Positions 1-8,273 of a stretch of DNA of 64,000 nucleotides are shown piece after piece. The translations under genes and the position numbers were made by a program. The stretch covers positions 1-64,000 of the forward strand of contig CAZSLO010000022.1 in assembly GCA_964608025.1 (NCBI GenBank), given 5' to 3'. The notes beneath the pieces are model-generated. The model worked only from the letters and a program-made list of their open reading frames with translations, did no database searches and was not told where the DNA came from. This DNA comes from CAZSLO01 sp964608025 (GTDB lineage Bacteria; Chloroflexota; Dehalococcoidia; Lucifugimonadales; CAJWER01). Every line of letters starts with the position of its first letter. Position 1 is the stretch's first letter.

Positions 1-59
1 GATTTCTTTAACTATTCTTCGTCCTGAGCTTTCTTATACGAGTCCTCTTCCTCTGTCTT

Positions 60-503
60 TTATTCCGAGGCCTCTTCCTGTGCAGGCTCTTCCCCGGCCT
101 CTTCCTGTGCAGGTTCTTCCCCGATTGATGTCGATGGATCAACATTTAAGTCAGGTGATGGAGAAATGTCCGATACTGCTACTTCCGTTGAGGATTGGTG
201 TAGTTCAGCCAATTCAGAAACACCAACTTCCTCTGGTCGCAGGTCAACTAAATCACTTTTCTGCAGTATTTTTTCCAACCGCCATTTTTTTGTCTTAGAA
301 CGAGGTCGAGATTCAATCACTTGAACCAGATCCCCTACCCCACATAGGTTAAGCGGATCATGTACTTTCAGCCTGGCTTTTCGACGCATTGATTTTTTAT
401 ACAGACGGTGACGAGTCCTCCATTCGACATGCACCACTACGGTCCGATCCATCTTGTCGCTGACGACTCTCCCTAATTTTATTTTGCGACGCTCGAAACT
501 CAT
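60..503 (-). CDS. rpsQ: 30S ribosomal protein S17 with acidic C-terminal extension
   Basis: S17 binds 16S rRNA early in 30S assembly. Residues 1 to about 85 match the family (RRKIKLGRVVSDKMDRTVVV, then YKKSMRRKARLKVHD, then VIESRPRSKTKKWRLEKIL). The family is usually 80-90 residues; this protein has 147, the extra 60 being an acidic, low-complexity tail that ends in two copies of a Glu/Pro/Ala/Gln-rich nonapeptide. It is the last complete gene of the str-S10 operon here and its ATG overlaps the rpmC stop. After the TAA the same reading frame stays open for 15 more acidic/lysine codons to a TAG at 14-12. rplN, expected next, does not begin within the window. Confidence 0.95.
   Translation of the reverse strand: MSFERRKIKLGRVVSDKMDRTVVVHVEWRTRHRLYKKSMRRKARLKVHDPLNLCGVGDLVQVIESRPRSKTKKWRLEKILQKSDLVDLRPEEVGVSELAELHQSSTEVAVSDISPSPDLNVDPSTSIGEEPAQEEAGEEPAQEEASE
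69..122 (-). repeat. 27-bp tandem duplication inside the rpsQ tail
   Basis: Positions 69-95 and 96-122 are two direct copies of a 27-bp unit that differ at one base. The unit is a multiple of three, so it adds nine residues (EEPAQEEAG type) without shifting the frame. This is seen directly and points to recent slippage growth of the acidic tail. Confidence 0.9.
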
Positions 504-703
504 TCCCCTGCCTCAGATAATTCTCTTTCTCTCACAATCGTATTTATACGTGCGATACGGGTGCGCACTTTTCTGATCTCTTTGACGTTTTGCAATTGCA
601 TCGTTGCCGCCCGAAATCTCAAGTTCATAAGCTCCCGGTGAGCTTCATCCATCTCTTCATTTAAATCGGGATCCGCGAGCGCTCTTAAATCGTCTATCTC
701 CAT
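500..703 (-). CDS. rpmC: 50S ribosomal protein L29
   Basis: L29 is a small two-helix protein near the 50S exit tunnel, where it contacts L23 and helps dock SRP and trigger factor. The 67 residues are normal family length. The C-terminal half shows the usual pattern: LMNLRFRAATMQLQN, then the helix with KVRTRIARINTIVRERE. It lies between rplP and rpsQ as in most bacteria and overlaps rpsQ by four bases (stop within ATGA), so the two are probably translationally coupled. The 39-bp gap to rplP is the widest in this part of the operon. Confidence 0.96.
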   Translation of the reverse strand: MEIDDLRALADPDLNEEMDEAHRELMNLRFRAATMQLQNVKEIRKVRTRIARINTIVRERELSEAGE

Positions 704-742
704 ACTAATCCGCCTACCTATCCTATATTTGTCGAGATCTAT

Positions 743-1156
743 CTATATTTCGTGCCGAGATACTAACTTAGTACCCATTGGGAGTTTGGCCGAGGCCAAT
801 GACAAGGCTTCTTTTGCCTCATCCTCAGGAATACCCGCCATTTCAAAAAGTATCCTGCCAGGCTTGACTACTGCCACCCAATGATCAACCGGACCTTTAC
901 CGCTACCCATCCTTGTCTCGGCGGCCCTAGCAGTAACAGATTTATCTGGAAAAACACGTATCCAGAGCTTGCCTCCTCTTCGAACATAGCGCGTGATTAC
1001 ACGTCTAGCCGCTTCAATTTGTCTAGACGTGATCCAACCCGGCTCAGTTGCCTTCAAGGCAACTTCGCCAAAATCTACCTTGCTACCGGATACTGCGATT
1101 CCCTTCCGGCGGCCTCTATGTTTATTCCGATACTTCACCCTGCGGGGTTGTAGCAT
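743..1156 (-). CDS. rplP: 50S ribosomal protein L16
   Basis: L16 organises the A-site region of 23S rRNA and is needed for late 50S assembly. The start MLQPRRVKYRNKHRGRRKG and the motif GKGPVDHWVAVVKPGRILFE are diagnostic, and 137 residues is standard. The ATG at 1156 lies inside the end of rpsC, a 35-bp overlap, so translation is probably coupled. There is no insertion, truncation or unusual residue. Confidence 0.97.
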   Translation of the reverse strand: MLQPRRVKYRNKHRGRRKGIAVSGSKVDFGEVALKATEPGWITSRQIEAARRVITRYVRRGGKLWIRVFPDKSVTARAAETRMGSGKGPVDHWVAVVKPGRILFEMAGIPEDEAKEALSLASAKLPMGTKLVSRHEI

Positions 1157-1856
1157 CTGTTGCCTCTCGTTCAGCCGTAACTGTTACTTCTATTGGTTCC
1201 ATATCAATTTCCTGCTCCTTGGGAGCTGGAAGAATATCACCCTTATAAATCCACGCCTTAACACCAATTCGTCCAAAATCTGTGGCTGCTTCTGCAATAC
1301 CAAAATCGATGTTCGCTCTCAGGGTATGCAATGGGACGCGTCCCTCAAAAGATTTTTCTCTTCTAGCAATTTCGGCACCACCAAGACGACCGCCGCAGAT
1401 GATTTTCACACCTTGGGCCCCAGCCTGCATTGTCCTGCCTATTGCCTGCCTGATCGCACGCCTAAACGCAATCCTTCTCTCAAGTTGGTCTGCCACACTT
1501 CGAGCCACAAGAAAAGCATCCAATTCTGGCTGCCGAATCTCTTGTACATTAAGTCGTACACGATTCTCGGACTCGGATTCAAGTGATTTTCGAAGTTCCT
1601 CAACGTTCGTCCCACCCCGTCCAATGACAATTCCTGGCCTGGCTGTATGTATAGTTACTACAACTTCATTGGAACCACGCTCTATTTCAATCTTAGATAT
1701 CCCCGCATCCGGAGAAGAACCCAGTACCATGTTGCGCAAAGACATATCTTCAGCCACTTGGGCACTATATTCTTTCCGATTTGCGGCAAACCACCTAGCC
1801 TGCCAGTCCTTATTTATACCTAAGCGAAACCCTATTGGGTGCGTCTTATTCCCCAA
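1122..1856 (-). CDS. rpsC: 30S ribosomal protein S3
   Basis: S3 sits at the mRNA entry channel of the 30S subunit. The sequence shows GNKTHPIGFRLGI at the N-terminus, a KH domain with VVTIHTARPGIVIGRGG, and the C-terminal domain with MQAGAQGVKIICGGRLGGAEIAR, then KAWIYKGDI. The frame is open to a TTG at 1877. I place the start at the TTG at 1856 because it gives the family's normal beginning (M-GNKTHP) and has AGGAG seven bases upstream. That gives 244 residues and an 11-bp overlap with rplV. The last 35 residues are an acidic/Thr-rich tail. Confidence 0.93.
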   Translation of the reverse strand: MGNKTHPIGFRLGINKDWQARWFAANRKEYSAQVAEDMSLRNMVLGSSPDAGISKIEIERGSNEVVVTIHTARPGIVIGRGGTNVEELRKSLESESENRVRLNVQEIRQPELDAFLVARSVADQLERRIAFRRAIRQAIGRTMQAGAQGVKIICGGRLGGAEIARREKSFEGRVPLHTLRANIDFGIAEAATDFGRIGVKAWIYKGDILPAPKEQEIDMEPIEVTVTAEREATDATTPQGEVSE

Positions 1857-2193
1857 GATCAGACTCCTCGCCAACAATCACTGTTATATCGCTGTTTCTT
1901 CTTAATATCCGAGTAGACCTACCTCTCGCCCTAGCCCTAAACCTTTTGGTAGTAGGAGCTTCATTCGCAAAAGTTTCTATGATTTTCAAATTCGAGGGCT
2001 GTGCTAAAAGTTCATTTTCAGCATTAGCGGAAGCAGACTTAAGAACTTTTGCTACCCGTGCCGCCACTGGCGTTGTCATGAACTTAAGCATATCTAGAGC
2101 CTCTTCCACATTCATACCACGAACCAAGTCCAATACAGGCTTTACCTTCCTAACAGATATGCCGGTGTTCGTTGTTTTTGCTTTTACTGGCAT
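1846..2193 (-). CDS. rplV: 50S ribosomal protein L22
   Basis: L22 lines the peptide exit tunnel and spans several 23S rRNA domains. Family features are present: VRKVKPVLDLVRGMNVEEAL in the first half, and the C-terminal RFRARARGRSTRILRR, which forms the tunnel-lining hairpin. The 115 residues match the family norm. It is placed between rpsS and rpsC as in the canonical S10 operon. No tip-loop change of the macrolide-resistance type is obvious by eye. Confidence 0.96.
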   Translation of the reverse strand: MPVKAKTTNTGISVRKVKPVLDLVRGMNVEEALDMLKFMTTPVAARVAKVLKSASANAENELLAQPSNLKIIETFANEAPTTKRFRARARGRSTRILRRNSDITVIVGEESDLGE

Positions 2194-2201
2194 TTGTTTA
2201 C

Positions 2202-2486
2202 CTAATCTGGAGTCGTCATGCGTTCGGATCTGGTGGAATGGCCCCGGAAGGTCCTGGTCGGAGCGAATTCTCCCAATCTATGACCTACCATATTCTCTGC
2301 TATGAAAACTGGCACGTGCCGCCTCCCATCATGGACAGCGATCGTTAATCCAATCATGTCCGGCATAATCATCGAAGCCCTGGACCAAGTCTTGATAATC
2401 ACCTTGCTATTACTTCTACCAGCAGCTTCTACTTTTTTAGCAAGCTTAGAATCAATATACGGACCTTTTTTGATTGATCTAGACAT
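2202..2486 (-). CDS. rpsS: 30S ribosomal protein S19
   Basis: S19 is a 30S head protein that pairs with S13 near the A-site finger. It shows MSRSIKKGPYIDSKL at the start, then IKTWSRASMIMPDMIGLTIAVHDGR and MVGHRLGEFAPTRTFRGH. Length is 94 residues, normal. It lies 13 bp after rplB and 8 bp before rplV in the S10 operon. Confidence 0.97.
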   Translation of the reverse strand: MSRSIKKGPYIDSKLAKKVEAAGRSNSKVIIKTWSRASMIMPDMIGLTIAVHDGRRHVPVFIAENMVGHRLGEFAPTRTFRGHSTRSERMTTPD

Positions 2487-2499
2487 TTTTCGTACCTTG

Positions 2500-3330
2500 T
2501 TAGCGCCGGTTTCTACGCGAGAAAATCATTTTGTCTGATTTCTTGTTCTTTCTTGTGCGGTATCCCAAGGCCGGCTTACCCCAAGGAGTTTTCGGGCTCG
2601 GCATACCAATAGGAGATTTCCCTTCACCACCACCATGAGGATGATCAGCCGGAGACATTACTACGCCCCTTACTTCTGGGCGACGACCAAGATGACGCCT
2701 ACGTCCTGCTTTACCAAACTTTACATTCTTGTGATCCAAGGCACTTACTTGTCCGACTGTGGCCACACACTCGCTGAGTACTTGCCGCACTTCACCTGAG
2801 GGCAACCTGAGCAAGGTATATGTACCTTCTTTTGCTAAAACCTGAGCTGCGCCTCCTGCACTCCTAACCAACTGGCCGCCTTTGCCTACCTTCATCTCGA
2901 CATTATGGACCATAGTACCTGTAGGTATAGATCGTAGAGGCAGAGCATTACCCAATCGGACATCTGCATTATCAGCTGCAATTATAGTATCTCCAACATT
3001 TAGGCCATTTGGAGATAATATATAACGCCAATCTCCATCTCTATATTTGATCAAAGCTATCCGTGCCGAACGATTCGGATCATATTCGATCGAGGCAACT
3101 TCCCCAGGAACATCAAATTTGTTTCTTTTGAAATCAATAACCCGCAGTCTTCGCTTGTGTCCTCCACCACGATGCCTTACAGATATCTTTCCACTTCTAT
3201 CCCGTCCGGCACGCTTCTTGAGAGGAAGTAATAGCGACTTCTTAGGTTTATCAGTGGTTATGTCGTCCGTAGTTTGAAAAACTGCCCCTCGGCGCCCTGG
3301 TGTAGTAGGTTTTGCACTCTTAAGTGGCAT
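2500..3330 (-). CDS. rplB: 50S ribosomal protein L2
   Basis: L2 is required for subunit joining and lies close to the peptidyl transferase centre. It shows the OB-like part (GRDRSGKISVRHRGGGHKRR), the SH3-like part, and the highly conserved C-terminal loop with GVVMSPADHPHGGGEGKSPIG. The conserved histidine of the DHPHGGGEG loop is intact. Length is 276, normal. The ATG immediately follows the rplW stop (3331), so termination and initiation are adjacent. Confidence 0.97.
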   Translation of the reverse strand: MPLKSAKPTTPGRRGAVFQTTDDITTDKPKKSLLLPLKKRAGRDRSGKISVRHRGGGHKRRLRVIDFKRNKFDVPGEVASIEYDPNRSARIALIKYRDGDWRYILSPNGLNVGDTIIAADNADVRLGNALPLRSIPTGTMVHNVEMKVGKGGQLVRSAGGAAQVLAKEGTYTLLRLPSGEVRQVLSECVATVGQVSALDHKNVKFGKAGRRRHLGRRPEVRGVVMSPADHPHGGGEGKSPIGMPSPKTPWGKPALGYRTRKNKKSDKMIFSRRNRR

Positions 3331-3615
3331 TTAAACCCCCTCGAAGATCGTAATAGATTCACCATGACCAAGAGTCACAATAGCCTTCTTCCAAGACCTC
3401 TTCTGACTCTGTCTCGGTCCGAATCTCTTAATTTTGCCCTTGACATGCATTGTATTAACACTTAACACATTCACATCGAAGGCCAACTCTATAGCTTCTT
3501 TAATCTCAGGCTTGGTAGCCAAAGGCGATACTTCAAAGACATATGTCCTTCTATCCTGAAGAAGGGTAGATTTCTCTGTAACAATGGGTTTTCTGAGTAT
3601 GTCTTGAGTAACCAT
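3331..3615 (-). CDS. rplW: 50S ribosomal protein L23
   Basis: L23 surrounds the tunnel exit and is the docking site for trigger factor and SRP. The core begins at MVTQDILRKPIVTEKS and includes VFEVSPLATKPEIKEAIELA and VNTMHVKGKIKRFG. The frame is open upstream to an ATG at 3705, but that longer form would overlap rplD by 80 bp and add 30 residues not usual for the family. The ATG at 3615 lies 10 bases after the rplD stop and gives 94 residues, close to the norm, so I use it. No strong ribosome-binding site precedes either start. Confidence 0.9.
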   Translation of the reverse strand: MVTQDILRKPIVTEKSTLLQDRRTYVFEVSPLATKPEIKEAIELAFDVNVLSVNTMHVKGKIKRFGPRQSQKRSWKKAIVTLGHGESITIFEGV

Positions 3616-3625
3616 TTTAGTCTTG

Positions 3626-4291
3626 CTATGCAGCGACTGAACTTGAAGTTCGGCGGCTCTTGCTGCGGGCTCCTCCCCAAATTTCTTCCGCTTTCCGTAC
3701 GGCATCTACTGTCATGATTATCTTGCCGCAATTTACCAAGTCTAGCGTATTTAAAAGTGATATAGGCAGGGTTCTTATTCGCTCAATATTTCTTGCTGCC
3801 TTAATCACACTTGAATTCATTTCGTCCAGAACTATAAGCGCTGGCGCCTCTACTTCAAGGTTCCGAAGAACCTCTGCGAGGTGCTTTGTCTTGTTCTCTC
3901 CTAATTCCAAATTTTCTACTATTACCAAGTCACCATTCCTAACTTTCTCAGAAAGTACCGTGACTATGGCCAGTCTACGCATTCTCTTCGGTGTTCTTTG
4001 CCGATAACTTCTGGTCCGAGGCCCAAAAGTTGTTCCACCCCCAACCCAAACCGGGGATCGCGTACTACCCGCCCTAGCTTGGCCTGTACCTTTCTGTGGC
4101 CTGGGTTTACGACCTCCACCCGACACTTCCGCCCGAGTCTTTGTTTGCGCAGTGCCTTGCCTGCGGTTCGCGAGATGGCCAATCACTACCTGATGTACAA
4201 GCGCACTATTGGGCGGCGCGCCAAACACATCGTCCCGTGCATCCACACGGCCAATTGAAGATCCATCAGTATTTTTCAACCAAATTCGCAT
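3626..4291 (-). CDS. rplD: 50S ribosomal protein L4
   Basis: L4 has a globular domain and a long loop that reaches the exit-tunnel constriction. In E. coli it also controls the S10 operon. The loop is visible around residues 45-100: RRQGTAQTKTRAEVSGGGRK, PQKGTGQARAGSTRSPVW, GGGTTFGPRTR. The C-terminal domain follows (VIVENLELGENKTKHLAEVL). The 221 residues include a slightly long Arg/Ser-rich end after EEIWGG. Whether autogenous control exists here cannot be read from the sequence. Confidence 0.95.
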   Translation of the reverse strand: MRIWLKNTDGSSIGRVDARDDVFGAPPNSALVHQVVIGHLANRRQGTAQTKTRAEVSGGGRKPRPQKGTGQARAGSTRSPVWVGGGTTFGPRTRSYRQRTPKRMRRLAIVTVLSEKVRNGDLVIVENLELGENKTKHLAEVLRNLEVEAPALIVLDEMNSSVIKAARNIERIRTLPISLLNTLDLVNCGKIIMTVDAVRKAEEIWGGARSKSRRTSSSVAA

Positions 4292-4294
4292 GGA

Positions 4295-4915
4295 CTATCT
4301 TTTCCTGCAGACCATTACTAGGGAATTATGTGCTCCGGGGACAGCTCCTTCTACTAACAGTAGGTTTCTGTCAACTTCAGCCTGTACAACCCGAAGATTA
4401 CGAACAGTCACTCTTTCATTCCCCATATGGCCAGCCATTTTCAATCCCTTTATTACACGCCCAGGAGAGCTACCAGCCCCAATAGAGCCAGGAGCACGAT
4501 GGCGATCTGACTGACCATGAGTTTTGGGACCACCTCGGAAGTTGTATCGCTTTACACCTCCCGCAAATCCTCTACCTTTGCTAGTTCCTGTCGCATCAAT
4601 TTTTTCATCAATTTCGAACATACCCACATCGAATATTTGGCCTACCTCTACATCTTCACCATCATCTAGTTCCACTTCGCGGAGATGTCGAAATAACCTG
4701 CCTGACGATTTAAGGTGTCCACTTAATGGCTTATTACGCTTCTTGATTTCCTCAAATCCAAGCTGAACACCAGAGTATCCATCCTGTTCCACTGTTTTTA
4801 TTTGTGTCACAGTACACGGACCAACTTCAATGGCCGTAACACAGGTTGCGCGTCCTTCATCATCAAAATATTGAGACGTACCGATTTTTTTACCCAATAG
4901 GGCTCGTATACTCAT
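4295..4915 (-). CDS. rplC: 50S ribosomal protein L3
   Basis: L3 is an early 50S assembly protein whose loop approaches the peptidyl transferase centre. It shows LLGKKIGTSQYFDDEGRA at the N-terminus and the diagnostic stretch GFAGGVKRYNFRGGPKTHGQ, then HRAPGSIGAGSSPGRVIKG, MAGHMGNERVT. The 206 residues match the family. It follows rpsJ by 6 bp and precedes rplD by 3 bp. Confidence 0.97.
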   Translation of the reverse strand: MSIRALLGKKIGTSQYFDDEGRATCVTAIEVGPCTVTQIKTVEQDGYSGVQLGFEEIKKRNKPLSGHLKSSGRLFRHLREVELDDGEDVEVGQIFDVGMFEIDEKIDATGTSKGRGFAGGVKRYNFRGGPKTHGQSDRHRAPGSIGAGSSPGRVIKGLKMAGHMGNERVTVRNLRVVQAEVDRNLLLVEGAVPGAHNSLVMVCRKR

Positions 4916-4921
4916 CTTCCA

Positions 4922-5233
4922 TCACATTTTCATTGAGATATGTACCCCTGCCGGCACATTAAGCCGTGTCAAGGAGTCAATTGTCTTTGTCGAGGGCTCA
5001 TGTATGTCTATAAGTCGATTGTGGGTTCTAAGCTCAAAATGTTCTCGAGATTTCTTGAAAACGTGGGGAGACCGTATTACACAAAACCTTTTTATGGTAG
5101 TCGGCATAGGTATGGGGCCTGCTACTTGGGCTCCAGTTCGTTCCGCCGCCTCAACGATTTGAGTAGCCCACAAATCCAGTACCCTATGGTCAAAGGCCTT
5201 CAGAATAATCCGTATTTTTTGTTGAGTCACCAT
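4922..5233 (-). CDS. rpsJ: 30S ribosomal protein S10
   Basis: S10 (also NusE in antitermination) lies in the 30S head. It shows IRIILKAFDHRVLDLWATQI, then PIPMPTTIKRFCVIRSPHVF and the conserved end RLIDIHEPSTKTIDSLTRLN. Length is 103 residues, normal. It begins only 6 bp after the fusA stop, with no room for tufA or for a separate S10 promoter and leader, so the str and S10 operons are one unit here. Confidence 0.97.
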   Translation of the reverse strand: MVTQQKIRIILKAFDHRVLDLWATQIVEAAERTGAQVAGPIPMPTTIKRFCVIRSPHVFKKSREHFELRTHNRLIDIHEPSTKTIDSLTRLNVPAGVHISMKM

Positions 5234-5239
5234 TTGAGG

Positions 5240-7309
5240 CTATCCCCCGTGAGCTTCCGCTGCTACCTCAGTTTCAGCCACTTCCTCGTATCTTTCGAAC
5301 TCCATAGAATAACTTGCCCTTCCCTGTGTGAGCGATCTTAAAACACCAGCATACCCAAAACTCTCAGCAAGAGGAGTCCTTGCCTTCACAACCTGAATTC
5401 CACCCTGGCCTTCGATATTTTTGATAGCAGCTCTGCGTCGGCCCAGATCACCGAGCACATCACCAAGAAATTCTCCTGGCGTTACTATTTCGATACGCAT
5501 TACCGGCTCAAGACGCATAGGTCTAGCCTTATGTATAGCTGATTTGGCAGCCATTGATCCGGCGATACGAAATGCCATCTCAGAAGAGTCGACTTCGTGA
5601 AATCGGCCATCAACCAAGGTTACCTTGGTATCGACAACCGGGTATCCAGATAGCGGGCCTACCTCCAATGCGTCCTGAACACCTTTTTCCACAGCAGGGA
5701 TAAATTCTCTTGGTATCGAACCTCCTCGTACCTTATCCACAAACTCGAAGCCGCCACCTCTCTCGAGCGGCTCTATCTCAAGAATTACATGTGCAAATTG
5801 GCCATGGCCGCCTGTCTGGCGCACCAGCCTACCCTCTCCCCGGCCTAGTCGGCCTATTGCTTCACGATAAGCTACCCTAGGACGCCCTATATTAGCATCT
5901 ACCTTATATTCTCGTCTGATTCGGTCAACAATAATATCAAGATGGAGTTCTCCCATACCAGATATAATTGTTTGCCCAACCTCTTCGTCATAATTCACAA
6001 TTAGGGTCGGGTCTTCATCTGACAGGTTGTTAAGTGCGTCGACAAGCCTATCCTGTTCGGCACGAGTCTTTGGCTCGACCGCAACCGAGACAACCGGTGA
6101 TGGAAACGATATGGTCTCTAGCACTATAGGTGAATCCTGATCACATAGGGTATCTCCAGTTGAGGTATCTTTCGCCCCAACCACTGCCGCAATATCACCA
6201 ACGTTGACTTCCTTTAAGTCCTCTCGATGCTGAGCATGCATTTTCACTATACGACCAAAACGCTCTCGGCGCCCTGTCCTTGCGTTTAGCACAGAAGAAC
6301 CAGCTGAAACAGATCCGGAATAAACCCTGAAATATACAAGTCTTCCGATGAACGGATCCGCAACCGCCTTAAATGCGAGGGCAGAAAACGGGGCATCATC
6401 AGTTGGCTCTCTGTAGTCCTCTTCATCACTATCTATTCCTACTCCCCGAGCTGGGTCTACATCAATAGGTGATGGCAAATAGTCACCCACAGCATCAAGA
6501 AGAGGTAGAACTCCTTGATTACGCAGCGCACTACCACATACAACTGGCACTAGACTGTATTCTATTGTAGCTTTCCGCAAAGCGCGTTTTAATTCTTCTA
6601 TAGAAATTTCTTCGCCCTCAACATATTTCGTAATCAGGTCATCATCCGTCTCGGCAATACGCTCTACCATGGCATCTCGGTGCATCTGGAATTGGTCTCT
6701 GTCTTCATCCGGAACTATGCTTTCAATCACAGACTTCGGATCATCTGGGTCAGTGAGATATGCCTTGCCTTCTAGAAGGTCTACAATTCCTCGGAAGGAC
6801 TCTTCGCTACCTAAAGGCATCTGGATCGCTACTGGACGTGCTTCAAGTCTTCGAGTGATGCTATCTACTGTTTTGTAGAAATCTGCACCTGTCCTGTCCA
6901 TCTTGTTAACAAAGCATAGTCGCGGTACATGATATTTATCGGCCTGACGCCACACGGTTTCCGACTGGGGCTCGACACCTGCTACAGCATCAAAAATAAC
7001 CACCCCGCCATCGAGTATCCTGAGACTACGCTCAACTTCTGCAGTAAAATCTACATGACCCGGAGTATCAATAATATTTACGTCGTAATCGCGCCATTGG
7101 CAAGTGGTGGCTGCTGAAGTAATTGTAATACCGCGTTCTCTCTCTTGGGCCATCCAATCCATCGCCGTTGTACCGTCATCAACTGCGCCAATCTTGTGAG
7201 TACGTCCGGCAAGAAATAGGACGCGCTCAGTAACAGTGGTCTTGCCCGCGTCAATATGCGCGATAAAACCGATGTTGCGTATGGATCCGAGCCGTGATTT
7301 TGAAGTCAT
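5240..7309 (-). CDS. fusA: Translation elongation factor G
   Basis: EF-G is the GTPase that drives ribosomal translocation. G motifs are intact: AHIDAGKTT at residues 17-25 (P-loop), RGITITSA (switch I), DTPGH at 81-85 and NKMD at 135-138. Domains II-V follow, with domain IV recognisable from GRPRVAYREAIG through RQTGGHGQFAHV. The 689 residues are normal. It lies between rpsG (44-bp gap) and rpsJ (6-bp gap). Because tuf is missing next door and there is one copy here, this is the housekeeping EF-G; no recycling-type EF-G2 is seen. Confidence 0.97.
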   Translation of the reverse strand: MTSKSRLGSIRNIGFIAHIDAGKTTVTERVLFLAGRTHKIGAVDDGTTAMDWMAQERERGITITSAATTCQWRDYDVNIIDTPGHVDFTAEVERSLRILDGGVVIFDAVAGVEPQSETVWRQADKYHVPRLCFVNKMDRTGADFYKTVDSITRRLEARPVAIQMPLGSEESFRGIVDLLEGKAYLTDPDDPKSVIESIVPDEDRDQFQMHRDAMVERIAETDDDLITKYVEGEEISIEELKRALRKATIEYSLVPVVCGSALRNQGVLPLLDAVGDYLPSPIDVDPARGVGIDSDEEDYREPTDDAPFSALAFKAVADPFIGRLVYFRVYSGSVSAGSSVLNARTGRRERFGRIVKMHAQHREDLKEVNVGDIAAVVGAKDTSTGDTLCDQDSPIVLETISFPSPVVSVAVEPKTRAEQDRLVDALNNLSDEDPTLIVNYDEEVGQTIISGMGELHLDIIVDRIRREYKVDANIGRPRVAYREAIGRLGRGEGRLVRQTGGHGQFAHVILEIEPLERGGGFEFVDKVRGGSIPREFIPAVEKGVQDALEVGPLSGYPVVDTKVTLVDGRFHEVDSSEMAFRIAGSMAAKSAIHKARPMRLEPVMRIEIVTPGEFLGDVLGDLGRRRAAIKNIEGQGGIQVVKARTPLAESFGYAGVLRSLTQGRASYSMEFERYEEVAETEVAAEAHGG

Positions 7310-7353
7310 TATAGATGTCAGTATGCGCCGCTACAGGGTAGATCGCGAGGAGT

Positions 7354-7824
7354 TTACCAGCGGTAATGCGCGAAGGCACGGTTTGCCTCCGCCATCCGGT
7401 GCATCTCCTCCTTTCTCCTTACGGCGTTACCTTGACTTCGAGAGGCCTCCAGAAGCTCATCAGCTAGCCGTCTCTCCATTGGACTACCGGATCCCTCTCG
7501 AGCAGATCCTATGATCCAAACCATGGCCAATGCTTCCTGACGCTCTGCACGAATATCAGTGGGTACCTGATAAGTCGTCCCACCGACCCTGCGAGATCTC
7601 ACCTGAACCTGGGGCATTGAATTTCTTACGGCCTGCTGAAAGATATCCAGACCTGGTCTTCGCGATTCCTGTTCGGCCAGATCCAGCGCACCGTAGACTA
7701 TTCTCTGTGCGGTTGTTTTCTTACCCTTCAGCATAACCTTGTTTATGAACCGAGCCACTTCGATACTCCCAAATCTTGGGTCCGGGCTCATTCTCTTCTT
7801 GTTTGCACGTCGACGCCTAGCCAT
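7354..7824 (-). CDS. rpsG: 30S ribosomal protein S7
   Basis: S7 starts assembly of the 30S head and, in E. coli, represses the str operon. It shows MARRRRANKKRMSPDPRFGS, then VARFINKVMLKGKKTTAQRI and VRSRRVGGTTYQVPTDIRAE, and ends KEEMHRMAEANRAFAHYRW. The 156 residues are the standard length. It follows rpsL by 38 bp. Confidence 0.97.
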   Translation of the reverse strand: MARRRRANKKRMSPDPRFGSIEVARFINKVMLKGKKTTAQRIVYGALDLAEQESRRPGLDIFQQAVRNSMPQVQVRSRRVGGTTYQVPTDIRAERQEALAMVWIIGSAREGSGSPMERRLADELLEASRSQGNAVRRKEEMHRMAEANRAFAHYRW

Positions 7825-7862
7825 TTAACAAGCCCTGCAAGAAGAAATTTCGTAAATCTGGA

Positions 7863-8273
7863 TCATGACTTCTTGCTCCCATATTTACTGCGACCCCTTT
7901 TCCTGTCTTCTACTCCCTCGGTGTCAAGGGCGCCGCGTACCACATGATACCTAACACCAGGCAGGTCAGATACACGTCCTCCACGTATCAAAACCACGGA
8001 GTGTTCTTGCAAATTATGGCCTTCACCAGGTATGTATGCCGACACTTCCATCCCATTAGTCAATCTCACGCGAGCGACTTTCCGCAAGGCAGAATTAGGT
8101 TTTCTTGGGGTCTGGGTCCTAACCTGTATACAAACCCCACGTTTCTGCGGAGACCCAGAATCCCTCGACCCCTTATTTTTTATGGTATTAAAAGTGAACC
8201 TAAGAGCAGGCGACTTGTCTTTGCGTCGCTTGATCTTGCGTCCCTTCCTGATCAACTGGTTTATAGTCGGCAT
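7863..8273 (-). CDS. rpsL: 30S ribosomal protein S12, with unusual residues at two streptomycin positions
   Basis: S12 lines the decoding centre. The protein starts MPTINQLIRKGRKIK and includes QTPRKPNSALRKVARVRLTN and IRGGRVSDLPGVRYHVVRGA; 136 residues. Aligned by eye to E. coli S12, Arg57 here corresponds to Lys43 (AGA codon) and Ser102 corresponds to Lys88 (TCT codon). In known mutants these are the two main streptomycin-resistance positions. It is the first gene of the fused str-S10 operon; a near-consensus promoter lies about 85 bases upstream. Confidence 0.97.
   Translation of the reverse strand: MPTINQLIRKGRKIKRRKDKSPALRFTFNTIKNKGSRDSGSPQKRGVCIQVRTQTPRKPNSALRKVARVRLTNGMEVSAYIPGEGHNLQEHSVVLIRGGRVSDLPGVRYHVVRGALDTEGVEDRKRGRSKYGSKKS

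Noticed and set aside
993..1905. Several plus-strand frames of 190-210 codons
   Set aside because: They are antisense to rpsC, rplP and rplV, which are certain genes.
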